From NCBI RefSeq assembly GCF_000974445.1, contig NZ_BBOJ01000005.1:124001-188000 (forward strand): a stretch of DNA of 64,000 bases, given 5' to 3'. Shown here piece by piece: positions 26,760 through 34,928 of this stretch. This DNA is from Lentzea aerocolonigenes. Lineage in GTDB: Bacteria > Actinomycetota > Actinomycetes > Mycobacteriales > Pseudonocardiaceae. Below the pieces are notes generated by a model. That model was not told the origin of the DNA. It saw nothing but the letters and a program-made list of their open reading frames with translations, and did not search any database. The position numbers and the translations under genes are program-made. Position 1 is the stretch's first letter. The number at the start of each line of letters is the position of its first letter.

Positions 26760-26906
26760 TTGATCAAGGCGCTATGTCGGCTGCTTGCCGTCTTTGGCGT
26801 GGTCGCTGCGGTGGCGGTTGTTGCAATGGTCCAGAATGATGCGCCGTCGACAGACGCCTCGAAGCATTGGTGCGACGGCGTCAACAGGGACGACCACTTC
26901 GAGTAG
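26760..26906 (+). CDS. Very short exported or membrane peptide downstream of the SARP gene
   Basis: The predicted peptide is 48 residues. A TTG start lies 7 nt after a clean AGGAG ribosome-binding site at 26748-26752. The peptide has a basic start (LIKALCR), one hydrophobic segment (LLAVFGVVAAVAVVAMV), and a 24-residue polar tail ending in HWCDGVNRDDHFE. This is the layout of a small secreted or membrane-tethered peptide. It begins 150 bp after the SARP gene on the same strand. Possible roles are a signalling peptide or a small membrane protein. The excellent ribosome-binding site is the main support. Confidence 0.55.
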   Translation: MIKALCRLLAVFGVVAAVAVVAMVQNDAPSTDASKHWCDGVNRDDHFE

Positions 26907-26966
26907 GTCGGCCCGGCAGAGCCCTGGGGCCTGCGGTTTTGAAAGATGTTCAGGTTCTTGTGCTGG

Positions 26967-27830
26967 TCAGGCGGCGTATTTCTCCGTGAGCGCGTTCGAC
27001 CGGTAGGCCAGAGCGATCCGTTGCAGGCTGCTGCGTGAGGAGCCCTCGTCCATCGCGCAGGCTCGGAGCGCTGTGGTCATCCGGCGAAACGGCTGGACGT
27101 CGTCCTCGGTGGTGATCACCATGACGCCTGGCGTCATGGTGATCACCACCTGTTCGTCGTCGTGCACCTCGAAGCCGTGCAGCAGCGCGGGCGTGATCAC
27201 GGCCTCGCGCGGGACCACTCGAACGATGACGTTCGGGTGGCGTGCGGTGATCGCGGCGAGCTCCAGCATCTGCTCGCTCATGAGCTGCGCCGGGCCGACG
27301 CGGTTCCGCAACGCCGTCTCGAACACGAAGAACTCGAACCGCACGCTCGGAGTCGCGATCAGGTCCTGCCTCTTGCGCAGCAAGGCCGTCGCGGTCCTGG
27401 TGTTGCGCTGCGACAGCGGGCCTGTCGCAGCGAACAGGTAGTCGCGGGTCCTCAACCAGTCGGGCACGACAGCGGGGTCGGCCGCGACGACGTACCCGGC
27501 GCCTCTGAACTTGGCCAGCAGTGCCGCATGTTCGGCGAAGGTGTCACGGCGCAGGGTGATGCGTCGCGCCGGTTGGTCGTCCTGCACTCGGTCGATCAGG
27601 TCGAGCGCGTGCGCCGTTGCGTCCGCGTCCATGCTCAGCCCGACGGCGAGGCGGCGCACGTCGTCCGCGCCCGGCAGCAGGATGCCGTTCTCGATCTTCG
27701 ACATCTTGGACTGGGTGAACCCCGCCCGACGCGCCGCCTCCGCCCCGGTCAGCCCAGCCCTCTTCCGGTGCGCGCGGATGAGCGCGCCCAGGTCGTCGAG
27801 GTCGTGCTGGGCGTCGTCGGAGCGGGCCAT
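26967..27830 (-). CDS. Scr1/DUF5753-type XRE regulator
   Basis: The product is 287 aa. The ATG at 27830 directly precedes the conserved HTH (LGALIRAHRKRAGLTGAEAARRAGFTQSKMSKIENG). The rest is a DUF5753 ligand or partner-binding domain with VPDWLRTRDYLF and LLRKRQDLI. Proteins of this type are very numerous in actinomycetes and often pair with a small DUF397 protein, but none is seen here. The gene carries a striking 43-bp palindrome in its coding sequence. The DUF2252 gene lies 46 bp upstream on the same strand. Confidence 0.87.
   Translation of the reverse strand: MARSDDAQHDLDDLGALIRAHRKRAGLTGAEAARRAGFTQSKMSKIENGILLPGADDVRRLAVGLSMDADATAHALDLIDRVQDDQPARRITLRRDTFAEHAALLAKFRGAGYVVAADPAVVPDWLRTRDYLFAATGPLSQRNTRTATALLRKRQDLIATPSVRFEFFVFETALRNRVGPAQLMSEQMLELAAITARHPNVIVRVVPREAVITPALLHGFEVHDDEQVVITMTPGVMVITTEDDVQPFRRMTTALRACAMDEGSSRSSLQRIALAYRSNALTEKYAA
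27108..27150. repeat. Perfect 21-bp inverted repeat with 1-nt spacer inside a coding region
   Basis: The left arm 27108-27128 and right arm 27130-27150 are exact reverse complements around a single T. The arm core is GGTGATCACCATGACGCC, which itself contains the palindrome GGTGATCACC. It encodes the stretch VVITMTPGVMVIT of the Scr1-type regulator, so both protein and DNA are near-symmetrical. It could be an operator, a cruciform-forming site or an mRNA hairpin. Confidence 0.8.
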
Positions 27831-27876
27831 CGCGGTTCCTGTCGGTCGATTGGTCGCAAACGTACCGCCAAGTGGC

Positions 27877-29187
27877 TCACGCGGTCGAGTCGACACCCTT
27901 GATCCGGCCGTCCCGGAACGCGTCCACGAACAGCCGGTGGTCCTCGCGGGTCTGGCGGGCGTAGTCCAGCGCGAAGGCGACGATCGAGTCGGAGAACGCG
28001 GCCTCGCGGTCGCCGATGGCCGCGGCGATCGCTTCCTCGCACTGGAAGGCGACGAGGGTCTGGGCCGAGTCCTCGTCGGCCACGCAGTGCATCTTCGCGG
28101 TGGCTTTGCCCAGGTAGCCGAGGACCGGGAGCATGTCGGCGGGTTCGGTCAGGTCGGACCAGTCGAGGTCGGCCTCGTACGGGCTGAGCTCGGAGACGAC
28201 GTAGCCGACGCCGTCGATCTGAGTGTGGCCGAGCCACGGGTCGGCGTGGGCCTGCAGGGCTCGTTGTGAGACGGCGGTGCGGTGGCCGTGGTCGGTGAAG
28301 TACTCGCGGATGCGCTCGTCCGGCACGATGCGGCTGGGGGCGGCGACGTTGGCCTGCTTCATCGACAGGACGACGTCGTTCTCCAACGCCTGGGTGCGGC
28401 CCTCGACGAGGATGTTGTAGGCGTGCAGGCCGGCCGAGCCGATGCCGAAGCCGCTGCGGCCCACCACGTCCTTGACGGTGTAGGTGCGGCTGGACGCGCG
28501 CTTGCCGGTCGGGATCGTGTCCAGGTAGGACGCGAACGCCTGCTCGACGGCGGTGCGGACCTCCGGCGTCAGTTCGTGGGTGCCGTCGCGGTCGCGGCGG
28601 AAGACGCGTTCGTAGTCGACGATCACGGTCTTCTCGTCGAGCAGACCGATTCTGGTGGCCAGCCGGGCTCGTTGCAGGACGCGGTGCAGGGCGCCCTCGG
28701 TGCTGTCGAGGCCCAGGCTGAAGAGCTCGTCGCCGGGGCGTTCGGCGAACGTGCGGACCTGGCCCACGTAGGCCGAGACGTACGCGCGGATGAGGTCGGT
28801 GATGACGTTGTCCGGCAGCGCCTTGCGCCACCCGAGCAGGGCCATCGAAGCGGCGAAGCGGCGGATGTCCCACGTGAACGAGCCGAGGTAGGCCTCGTCG
28901 AAGTCGTTGACGTCGAACACCAGCGTGCCCGCGGAGTCCATGTAGGTGCCGAAGTTCTGCGCGTGCAGATCGCCCTGGATCCAGATGCGGCCGGTGCGCT
29001 CGTCGGCCCACTCATCGGGCAATTCGGCCATGTCGGCGTAGAACAGGCACGCACTGCCTCTGTAGAACGCGAACGGTTCGGCCGCCATTTTGCGGAACTT
29101 GTGCCGGAACGCAGCAGGATCCGCCGCCATCAGTCCGGCAAAGGCGTCCTCGAGCACGTTCACAATGCGGTCGCCGCGATCGGTCAT
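27877..29187 (-). CDS. DUF2252 family protein
   Basis: The product is 436 aa. The ATG at 29187 follows a GGAGGGG-type ribosome-binding site; the longer frame is non-conserved. DUF2252 features are present: RIWIQGDLHAQNFG, then VFDVNDFDEAYLGSFTWDIRR, which recall the kinase-like fold with a catalytic-loop-like DLHxxN and a DFD metal site. The biochemical role of the family is not established; a phosphotransferase-like activity is an inference from these motifs. Confidence 0.87.
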   Translation of the reverse strand: MTDRGDRIVNVLEDAFAGLMAADPAAFRHKFRKMAAEPFAFYRGSACLFYADMAELPDEWADERTGRIWIQGDLHAQNFGTYMDSAGTLVFDVNDFDEAYLGSFTWDIRRFAASMALLGWRKALPDNVITDLIRAYVSAYVGQVRTFAERPGDELFSLGLDSTEGALHRVLQRARLATRIGLLDEKTVIVDYERVFRRDRDGTHELTPEVRTAVEQAFASYLDTIPTGKRASSRTYTVKDVVGRSGFGIGSAGLHAYNILVEGRTQALENDVVLSMKQANVAAPSRIVPDERIREYFTDHGHRTAVSQRALQAHADPWLGHTQIDGVGYVVSELSPYEADLDWSDLTEPADMLPVLGYLGKATAKMHCVADEDSAQTLVAFQCEEAIAAAIGDREAAFSDSIVAFALDYARQTREDHRLFVDAFRDGRIKGVDSTA

Positions 29188-29394
29188 CGGTGCCCCTCCC
29201 TCTCCCTCTTGAGGACGCCGATCCCAGCACGAGGATGCGTTCGAGTCGCCGTGCGTCTGCAAATTTCACGGAGAGCAGGAATCGAGAAGCCCGCGGTGCG
29301 GGCCCGCGCCTAACGTCGAAGGCATGTGCTTCATGTTCGGAGCAAGCCGGGAACAGGTGCTCCGCGCGCTCGGGCTGACCGAGGACGCGGAGAA

Positions 29395-29434
29395 CGGGCC
29401 CGGCGGGGTGATCACGTCACCGCCGCCGGGCCCG
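29395..29434 (-). terminator. Strong hairpin terminator after the glycosyltransferase operon
   Basis: Left arm CGGGCCCGGCGG and its exact complement form 12 pairs, and an inner GGTGA/TCACC extends the stem to 17 pairs with one bulged base around a 5-nt loop. It begins 6 bp beyond the stop at 29440 on the minus strand. No U tract follows. Confidence 0.7.
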
Positions 29435-29439
29435 GAGAG

Positions 29440-31497
29440 TCACGCGTGGCACTCCATCAGCGCCTGCTCCGACCCGCCGCCGTAAGCGCTCGGGTCCACA
29501 GTGGAGCAGTGCTGGGTGATCCACTCCTGGCGGCCGTGGTCGTCGCGGCCGCCAGGACCTCCACGGCCACCCATGCGGTCGCCGCCGCTGAGCACGAACT
29601 TCAGCTTGCCCTCGCTCACCCACGTCTGGAGCTGGTCGACCGACGGCGCGTTGTCCGAGCCGGAGAACCCGCCCATGCCGATCACCACGGCGTCCGAGCC
29701 CATGATGTACGGCGAGGCCGCCTGCGCCGAACCCGCGATCGCCAGGGTGATCTCGGCACCACCGCCGTGTTCCTCGGCGTAGGCGAGGATGCGCTTCTGC
29801 TCGTCGGTGAGCTCACCGCGGTTCCCGCCCATCCCCGGCATCATCCCGATCTGCGGACGGTTCCCGCGCGGTTGCTGGTTCCCGCTGGGTGGCTGCTGGT
29901 TCCCGCCCGGAGGCTGCTGCCCGTTCATGAACACCTCGAAGCCACCACCACCGCGCTCCATCGGCCCGGCAGCGGGCATCACGCCGTTGCCAGTGGCGGA
30001 AGCCGCGGTCGCGGTCGACCACACGGCCGGCGTCAGCAGCACCGCGACGAGCGCGGCGACGAGCCCCGCCCTGCGCAGGCCCGCCAGGAGCACGACGATC
30101 GCCACCACGGCGACACCGGCCGTCGCCCACCGCACCCAGCCGTGCCAGGACGTGTCGCGCGAGACCACGACGAACGCCCACCCGGCGGTGATCGCGATCC
30201 CCAGCGGCAGCAGGAACCGGACGAAGCTCTTGGCGCGCCAGAACATCATCAGACCGGCGGCGCTGATCGCGGCGACCGCCGGAGCGAGCATCGTCGTGTA
30301 GTACGGGTGCCAGATGCCCTGCGCGAAGCTGAACACCAGCGCGGTGACCAGCAGCCAGCTTCCCCACATGAACCAGCCCGCGCGCTCGGCCGCGTCACCG
30401 GGAACCTTCGCGCGCCACCGCAGCACTCCCGCCACCGCGACGGCGACCAGCACCAGCAGGCACAACGGCAACAGCCACGAGATCTGCCCGCCCACGGAAG
30501 CGCTGAACATGCGCGTGATGCCGACCTGTCCGCCGAACATCGCACCGCCGCCCGGCCCGCCGAACTCCATCGGGCCCTGACCGGTCGGCACCTGACCGGA
30601 GGGCGGCTGGGCACCGAAGAACTCGGGAGCATTCCCGCCGCCCCGGTTGCCGCTGCCGCCGAACACCCGGCCGAGACCGTTGTAACCGATGATCAGGTCC
30701 CACGCGCTGCCGTCCGTGCTGCCTCCGATGTACGGCTTGGAGCCAGGCCACCACGCGTGCAGCGCCACCCACCAGAACGACGACGCGATCAGCACGGCAC
30801 CGGCCGCCAGCACGTCGAGCACCCGCCGCTTCACCGGCGCACTCGACCCCACCAGGTAGGCCAGCGCGAAGCCCGGCACCACGATCCACGCCTGGAGCAT
30901 CTTGGTGAGGAACCCGCAGCCGATGAAGAAGGCGCACCACAGCAACCACTTCGTCCGCGGACGGCTCTCCGTCGACTGCACGGACCGCGTGAAGGCGTAC
31001 GCGGCCGCGACGAGCAGCAGCACCAGCAACGTGTCCGGGTTGTTGTCGCGGTTGATCGCCACCGTGATCGGCGTCAGCGCGAGGATCAACGCGGCGAGCA
31101 GCGCCACCTTCTCGTCCGCCCACAACCGGACCGTGCGATGCAGCAGGAAGACCGCCGCGACGCCCTCGACCACCTGCGGCAGCAACACCGCCCAGCCGTG
31201 GAAACCGAAGATCCAGACGGAGATCGCCTGCGGCCACAGCGACATCGGCGGCTTGTCGACGGTCACCACGCCGGCCGGGTCGAACGAGCCGAACAGGAAG
31301 TTGGTAAAGCTCGTCGACATGGACTTCGCGGCCGCCGCGTAGTACGCGTTGCCGATCTGGCCCGCGCCGATCGCCCACACGTACAGCGCGCCGGCCAGCA
31401 GGCAGATCGCGGCGAGAGTCCAAGCAGGCCAACGTGAACGTTGCTGTGCACCGGCCGTGTCGCTGACCGGAGCGGCCACCTCGGCAGTGGCGGTCAT
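29440..31497 (-). CDS. YkcB/ArnT-like GT39 membrane glycosyltransferase
   Basis: The product is 685 aa. The ATG overlaps the upstream GT2 gene by 4 bp (ATGA). About eleven transmembrane helices are visible. The GT39 features include an early acidic loop (FGSFDPAGVVTVDKPPMSLWPQ) and INRDNNPDT, like the Asp-rich first loop of ArnT/PMT enzymes that use polyprenyl-phosphate sugars. Gly/Pro/Gln-rich low-complexity stretches sit in the extracytoplasmic loops, and a soluble C-terminal domain ends the protein. In Bacillus subtilis the ykcB and ykcC genes form the same pairing. The acceptor is unknown. Confidence 0.88.
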   Translation of the reverse strand: MTATAEVAAPVSDTAGAQQRSRWPAWTLAAICLLAGALYVWAIGAGQIGNAYYAAAAKSMSTSFTNFLFGSFDPAGVVTVDKPPMSLWPQAISVWIFGFHGWAVLLPQVVEGVAAVFLLHRTVRLWADEKVALLAALILALTPITVAINRDNNPDTLLVLLLVAAAYAFTRSVQSTESRPRTKWLLWCAFFIGCGFLTKMLQAWIVVPGFALAYLVGSSAPVKRRVLDVLAAGAVLIASSFWWVALHAWWPGSKPYIGGSTDGSAWDLIIGYNGLGRVFGGSGNRGGGNAPEFFGAQPPSGQVPTGQGPMEFGGPGGGAMFGGQVGITRMFSASVGGQISWLLPLCLLVLVAVAVAGVLRWRAKVPGDAAERAGWFMWGSWLLVTALVFSFAQGIWHPYYTTMLAPAVAAISAAGLMMFWRAKSFVRFLLPLGIAITAGWAFVVVSRDTSWHGWVRWATAGVAVVAIVVLLAGLRRAGLVAALVAVLLTPAVWSTATAASATGNGVMPAAGPMERGGGGFEVFMNGQQPPGGNQQPPSGNQQPRGNRPQIGMMPGMGGNRGELTDEQKRILAYAEEHGGGAEITLAIAGSAQAASPYIMGSDAVVIGMGGFSGSDNAPSVDQLQTWVSEGKLKFVLSGGDRMGGRGGPGGRDDHGRQEWITQHCSTVDPSAYGGGSEQALMECHA

Positions 31498-32711
31498 GCC
31501 TGTTCCTTTCGGTCGTCCCTGCGGAACACCCAGCTCCGCAGCAGGAAGAAGCGCCCCGCCGTGCCCAGGGCGGACGAGCCCAGCAGCACGGCCAGTTCGA
31601 GGGCGCGGGACGGGTCGGGGACGGCCGCGTGCAGCACGAGCAGCGCGGCCGACGTGAACGCGTAGTAGAGCCCGAACACCACGAAACCCTGCAGATGCGT
31701 TCTGCCGCGGGCGGTGTTGCGGGCCGTGAAGGTGAAGCGGCGGTTGGCCTCCGTGTTGAAGAGCGTGGTGATCACCAGCGCGGCCAGGTTGGCTGCCAGC
31801 ACCGGCCACCACAGCCGGAAGACGCCGTACAGGGCCAGGTTCGCGAGCGTGGAGATCACGCCGATCACCGCGAACGACAGCATCTGCCAGGACAGCCCGC
31901 CCTCGCTGCGGCTCAGCACCGCGTCGGGGTGGATCGCCCTGGGTTGCGGCCGCTGCGGCAGCCCGTTCACGAGTGCGGTGCCGTTGGCCTTCGCTCGCGC
32001 CACGCGGATCAACCCCTTGACGTCGTCGATCGCCGTGCCGATCACGTCGACCCTGCTGTCCACGTCCTCGACCCAGTCGACCGGGACCTCGTGAACGCGC
32101 AGACCGTTGTGCTCGGCCAGGAGCAACAGTTCGGTGTCGAAGAACCACGCCTCGTCGCGGGCCTGGCCGAGCAACGGCCGGACGACCTCGGTGCGGGCGG
32201 CCTTGAACCCGCACTGGGCGTCGCTGAACTTCGCACCGTGCGTGAGTCTGATCAACGCGTTGTAGCCGCGCGAGACCAGCTCGCGGCGTGGCCCGCGCAC
32301 CGTCCGCGAACCCGGTGCGAGCCGCGAGCCGATCGCCAGGTCCGAGTGCCCGTTGAGCAGCGGCGCGACCAGCGGCAGCAGCCCGTCGAGCCCGGTGGAG
32401 AGGTCGACGTCCATGTACACGACGACGGCCGCCTCGCTCGCGCCCCACGACTCCTTCAGCGCCAGCCCGCGACCCTTGCGGTCCAGGTGGTGCACGCGCA
32501 CCCGCTCGTACCGCTTGGCGAGGGCGTGCGCGACCTCCAGCGTCCGGTCGGTGCTGGCGTTGTCGACGACGACGATCGACCAGTCGAACGGGAACTGCTC
32601 GCTCAGGAACCCGTGCAGCACCTCGACGCAGCCGGGCAGTGCGCGTTCCTCGTTGTAGACGGGGATCATGATGTCCACCGTCCCCGTCGCCTGTGCGGTG
32701 CTCACCGCCAT
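31494..32711 (-). CDS. DPM1-type GT2 glycosyltransferase fused to a GtrA domain
   Basis: The product is 405 aa. The GT-A domain (about 10-240) has VDIMIPVYNEE, VVVDNASTDRT and the metal-binding YMDVDLST motif, as in dolichol/polyprenyl-phosphate mannosyl- and glucosyltransferases. The C-terminal 130 residues hold four hydrophobic segments with the GtrA pattern, including FNTEANRRFTF. The likely job is to load a sugar on polyprenyl phosphate and flip it, handing it to the GT39 enzyme encoded next. The gene is divergent from a two-component system. Confidence 0.88.
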   Translation of the reverse strand: MAVSTAQATGTVDIMIPVYNEERALPGCVEVLHGFLSEQFPFDWSIVVVDNASTDRTLEVAHALAKRYERVRVHHLDRKGRGLALKESWGASEAAVVVYMDVDLSTGLDGLLPLVAPLLNGHSDLAIGSRLAPGSRTVRGPRRELVSRGYNALIRLTHGAKFSDAQCGFKAARTEVVRPLLGQARDEAWFFDTELLLLAEHNGLRVHEVPVDWVEDVDSRVDVIGTAIDDVKGLIRVARAKANGTALVNGLPQRPQPRAIHPDAVLSRSEGGLSWQMLSFAVIGVISTLANLALYGVFRLWWPVLAANLAALVITTLFNTEANRRFTFTARNTARGRTHLQGFVVFGLYYAFTSAALLVLHAAVPDPSRALELAVLLGSSALGTAGRFFLLRSWVFRRDDRKEQA

Positions 32712-32823
32712 GTCTTCTCCGTTCCACTGTGGACACAGCTGTGACCGTTGTGGGACCGAGCTTGCTGACGCTGTCGTGAGAACGTCCTTGGCTTCTGCTG
32801 AGAGAATCGTTAGAGCGGATTCA

Positions 32824-32841
32824 CACAGGTGCCTCACAGGT
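32824..32841. promoter_or_regulatory. Direct repeat CACAGGT with 11-bp period, probable response-regulator box
   Basis: CACAGGT occurs at 32824-32830 and 32835-32841, ending 21 bp before the response-regulator ATG. OmpR-family regulators bind such tandem half-sites one helical turn apart. The site would suit autoregulation and control of the divergent glycosyltransferase operon. Confidence 0.5.
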
Positions 32842-32862
32842 TCGCCCTCTACCGTCGCCCGC

Positions 32863-33531
32863 ATGCGACTGCTCGTGGTGGACGACGACCCGGACGTCCG
32901 GGACAGTCTGCGGCGCAGCCTGGAGTTCGAGGGGTACGACGTCACCACGGCCGCGGACGGTGCCGAGGCGCTGCGGCTGGTGCACCACGCCGACCTGGCC
33001 ATTCTCGACCTGATGATGCCGGTCCTCGACGGTTCGGAGGCCTGTCGCCGGTTGCGTGCGGCGGGGGAGCGGCTGCCCGTGCTGATGCTCACCGCCCGCG
33101 ACGCGCTGGGCGACCGCGTCACCGGCCTGGACGCCGGCGCCGACGACTACCTGGTCAAACCCTTCGCGCTGGAGGAGCTCCTGGCCCGCGTCCGCGCGTT
33201 GCTCAAGCAGAACCGGCGCCGCGCGGCGCCGCGGTCGTTGCAGTTCGCCGATCTGCGGATGGATCCCGAGGCCCGCGAGGTCGTGCGCGGCGGCGTCCAC
33301 CTCGACCTGACTCCGACCGAGTTCGACCTGCTGGCGGTGTTCCTGGGCGATCCCGAACGGTTGCTGACCAAGCAGCACCTCAAACACGCCGTGTGGGGCC
33401 ACGACAACGGGACCAACAACCTCGACGTGTACATCGGCTACCTGCGCCGCAAGACCGAGGCAGGCGGACGGCCCCGGTTGCTGCACACCGTGCGGGGCAT
33501 GGGTTTCATCCTGCGCGAGACGTCGCCGTGA
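32863..33531 (+). CDS. OmpR/PhoB-family response regulator
   Basis: The product is 222 aa. The receiver domain has the acidic pair in LLVVDDDPD, the phosphoacceptor Asp49 in LAILDLMMP, Thr in LMLTARD and Lys in YLVKPF. The C-terminal winged helix (about 130-220) contains LTPTEFDLLAVF and YLRRKTE. The stop overlaps the kinase start by 4 bp (GTGA), so the two are translationally coupled. The ATG at 32863 is the first in-frame start before the receiver; the upstream frame is non-coding. Confidence 0.93.
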   Translation: MRLLVVDDDPDVRDSLRRSLEFEGYDVTTAADGAEALRLVHHADLAILDLMMPVLDGSEACRRLRAAGERLPVLMLTARDALGDRVTGLDAGADDYLVKPFALEELLARVRALLKQNRRRAAPRSLQFADLRMDPEAREVVRGGVHLDLTPTEFDLLAVFLGDPERLLTKQHLKHAVWGHDNGTNNLDVYIGYLRRKTEAGGRPRLLHTVRGMGFILRETSP

Positions 33532-34874
33532 AGGGCCCGGTGTTGCTGCGCGGCAAGCTCGCGTTGATCACCGCGTGCGTGGTGGCCGTCGCGATCGGCG
33601 GGATCAGCGTCATCACGTGGCTCGTCACCGATCACAACCTGCGCTCGCAGCTCGACAAGTCGTTGCTGGCGAGCCTGCCGCCGCGGATCAACCAGCCGCC
33701 GCTGCCGGGGGAGATGCGCGGTTTCCGGCTCCGCTGCGACGAAGGAGTGCCCAACGAGGGCCTGCAACAGGTGCTGCAGGGCATCCAGACCCTGAGCCCC
33801 GGCGGCCGCACCTGCGCACCTCCCGGCGTCGACCCCGTCGTGACGAGCGACACCGACTTCGTGACCACCACGACGTACCGCGACGGCGTGACGAGGTCCG
33901 GCGCGGAGGCACGCGTTCTGCTGCAACCGCTCGACAACGGCGACGTCCTGATCCTCAGCCGCAGCGTCGCGGAGATCGACGGCACCCTGACCACGCTCGC
34001 CGGCGTGCTCGCGGCCGTGGCCGTCCTCGGCGCCCTGCTAGTGGCCGGACTCGGCCTGTGGCTGACCCGCCGTGCCCTCGCTCCCATGGAACGCCTCGCC
34101 CAGACCGCGGAACACATCGCCCGCACCGAGGACCTCACCACCCCGATCACCGTGTCCGGCCAGGACGAGGTGGGCAGGCTCGGCCGCGCCTTCACCTCGA
34201 TGACCGCGGCGCTCGCCGAGTCCCGCCGCCGTCAGCGCGATCTCGTCAACGACGCCGCGCACGAGCTCCGGACCCCGTTGACTAGTCTGCGCACCAACAT
34301 CGACCTGCTGGCGCGCAGCGAACACACCGGACGTGAGCTGCCGGGGCGCGGCGAGGTCCTCGACCGCCTGCAGGCGCAGAGCCAGGAGTTCAGCGACCTC
34401 GTCACCGAGCTCGTCGTGCTGGCCCGCGACGACCGCGAGCTCGCCAGCGTTCCCGTCGACGTGGCCGGGGTGGTCGACCGCGCCGTGAAACGAGCCCGCA
34501 GCCGCGCCCACGACCACGTCTTCGACGTCGACCGCTCCGCGTGGTCGGTCCTGGGTGACGCGGGCGCGCTGGAGCGCAGCGTGCTCAACCTGCTGGACAA
34601 CGCCGTGAAGTTCTCCCCGGCGAGTTCCACGATCACCGTCCGCTCGCGGCCCGGCTGGCTCACCGTCAGCGACGAGGGGCCGGGACTTCCGTTCGAGCAC
34701 AGGCAATCGGCGTTCGAACGGTTCTGGCGCGCGCCGGACGCCCGTGGCCTGCCCGGATCCGGTCTGGGCCTCGCGATCGTCGCGGACATCGTGGCCGTGC
34801 ACGGCGGGAGCGTGCGGTTCGTGCCGAGACCGCGCGGTGCGTCCGTTCGCGTGGATCTGCCGGAATTCCGTTGA
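33528..34874 (+). CDS. Sensor histidine kinase of the two-component pair
   Basis: The product is 448 aa with a GTG start. The first transmembrane helix is at about 12-35, followed by an extracytoplasmic sensor of about 115 residues with two cysteines, a second helix near 155-180, HAMP, HisKA with H245 in DAAHELRTPLTSLR, and HATPase_c with N box LLDNAVKF and GSGLGLAIV. The sensor domain contains no motif I can assign. Location beside glycosyltransferases suggests envelope sensing. Confidence 0.92.
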   Translation: MKGPVLLRGKLALITACVVAVAIGGISVITWLVTDHNLRSQLDKSLLASLPPRINQPPLPGEMRGFRLRCDEGVPNEGLQQVLQGIQTLSPGGRTCAPPGVDPVVTSDTDFVTTTTYRDGVTRSGAEARVLLQPLDNGDVLILSRSVAEIDGTLTTLAGVLAAVAVLGALLVAGLGLWLTRRALAPMERLAQTAEHIARTEDLTTPITVSGQDEVGRLGRAFTSMTAALAESRRRQRDLVNDAAHELRTPLTSLRTNIDLLARSEHTGRELPGRGEVLDRLQAQSQEFSDLVTELVVLARDDRELASVPVDVAGVVDRAVKRARSRAHDHVFDVDRSAWSVLGDAGALERSVLNLLDNAVKFSPASSTITVRSRPGWLTVSDEGPGLPFEHRQSAFERFWRAPDARGLPGSGLGLAIVADIVAVHGGSVRFVPRPRGASVRVDLPEFR

Positions 34875-34928
34875 GCAGCAGACGATCGACGGTGGTTCGC
34901 GCGGGTGGGTCTGGACCACGGTGGTGGC

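Noticed and set aside
29324..29485. 53-codon frame beginning MCFMFGASREQ
   Set aside because: It has no good ribosome-binding site, runs through the strong terminator at 29395-29434 and overlaps the end of the GT39 gene.
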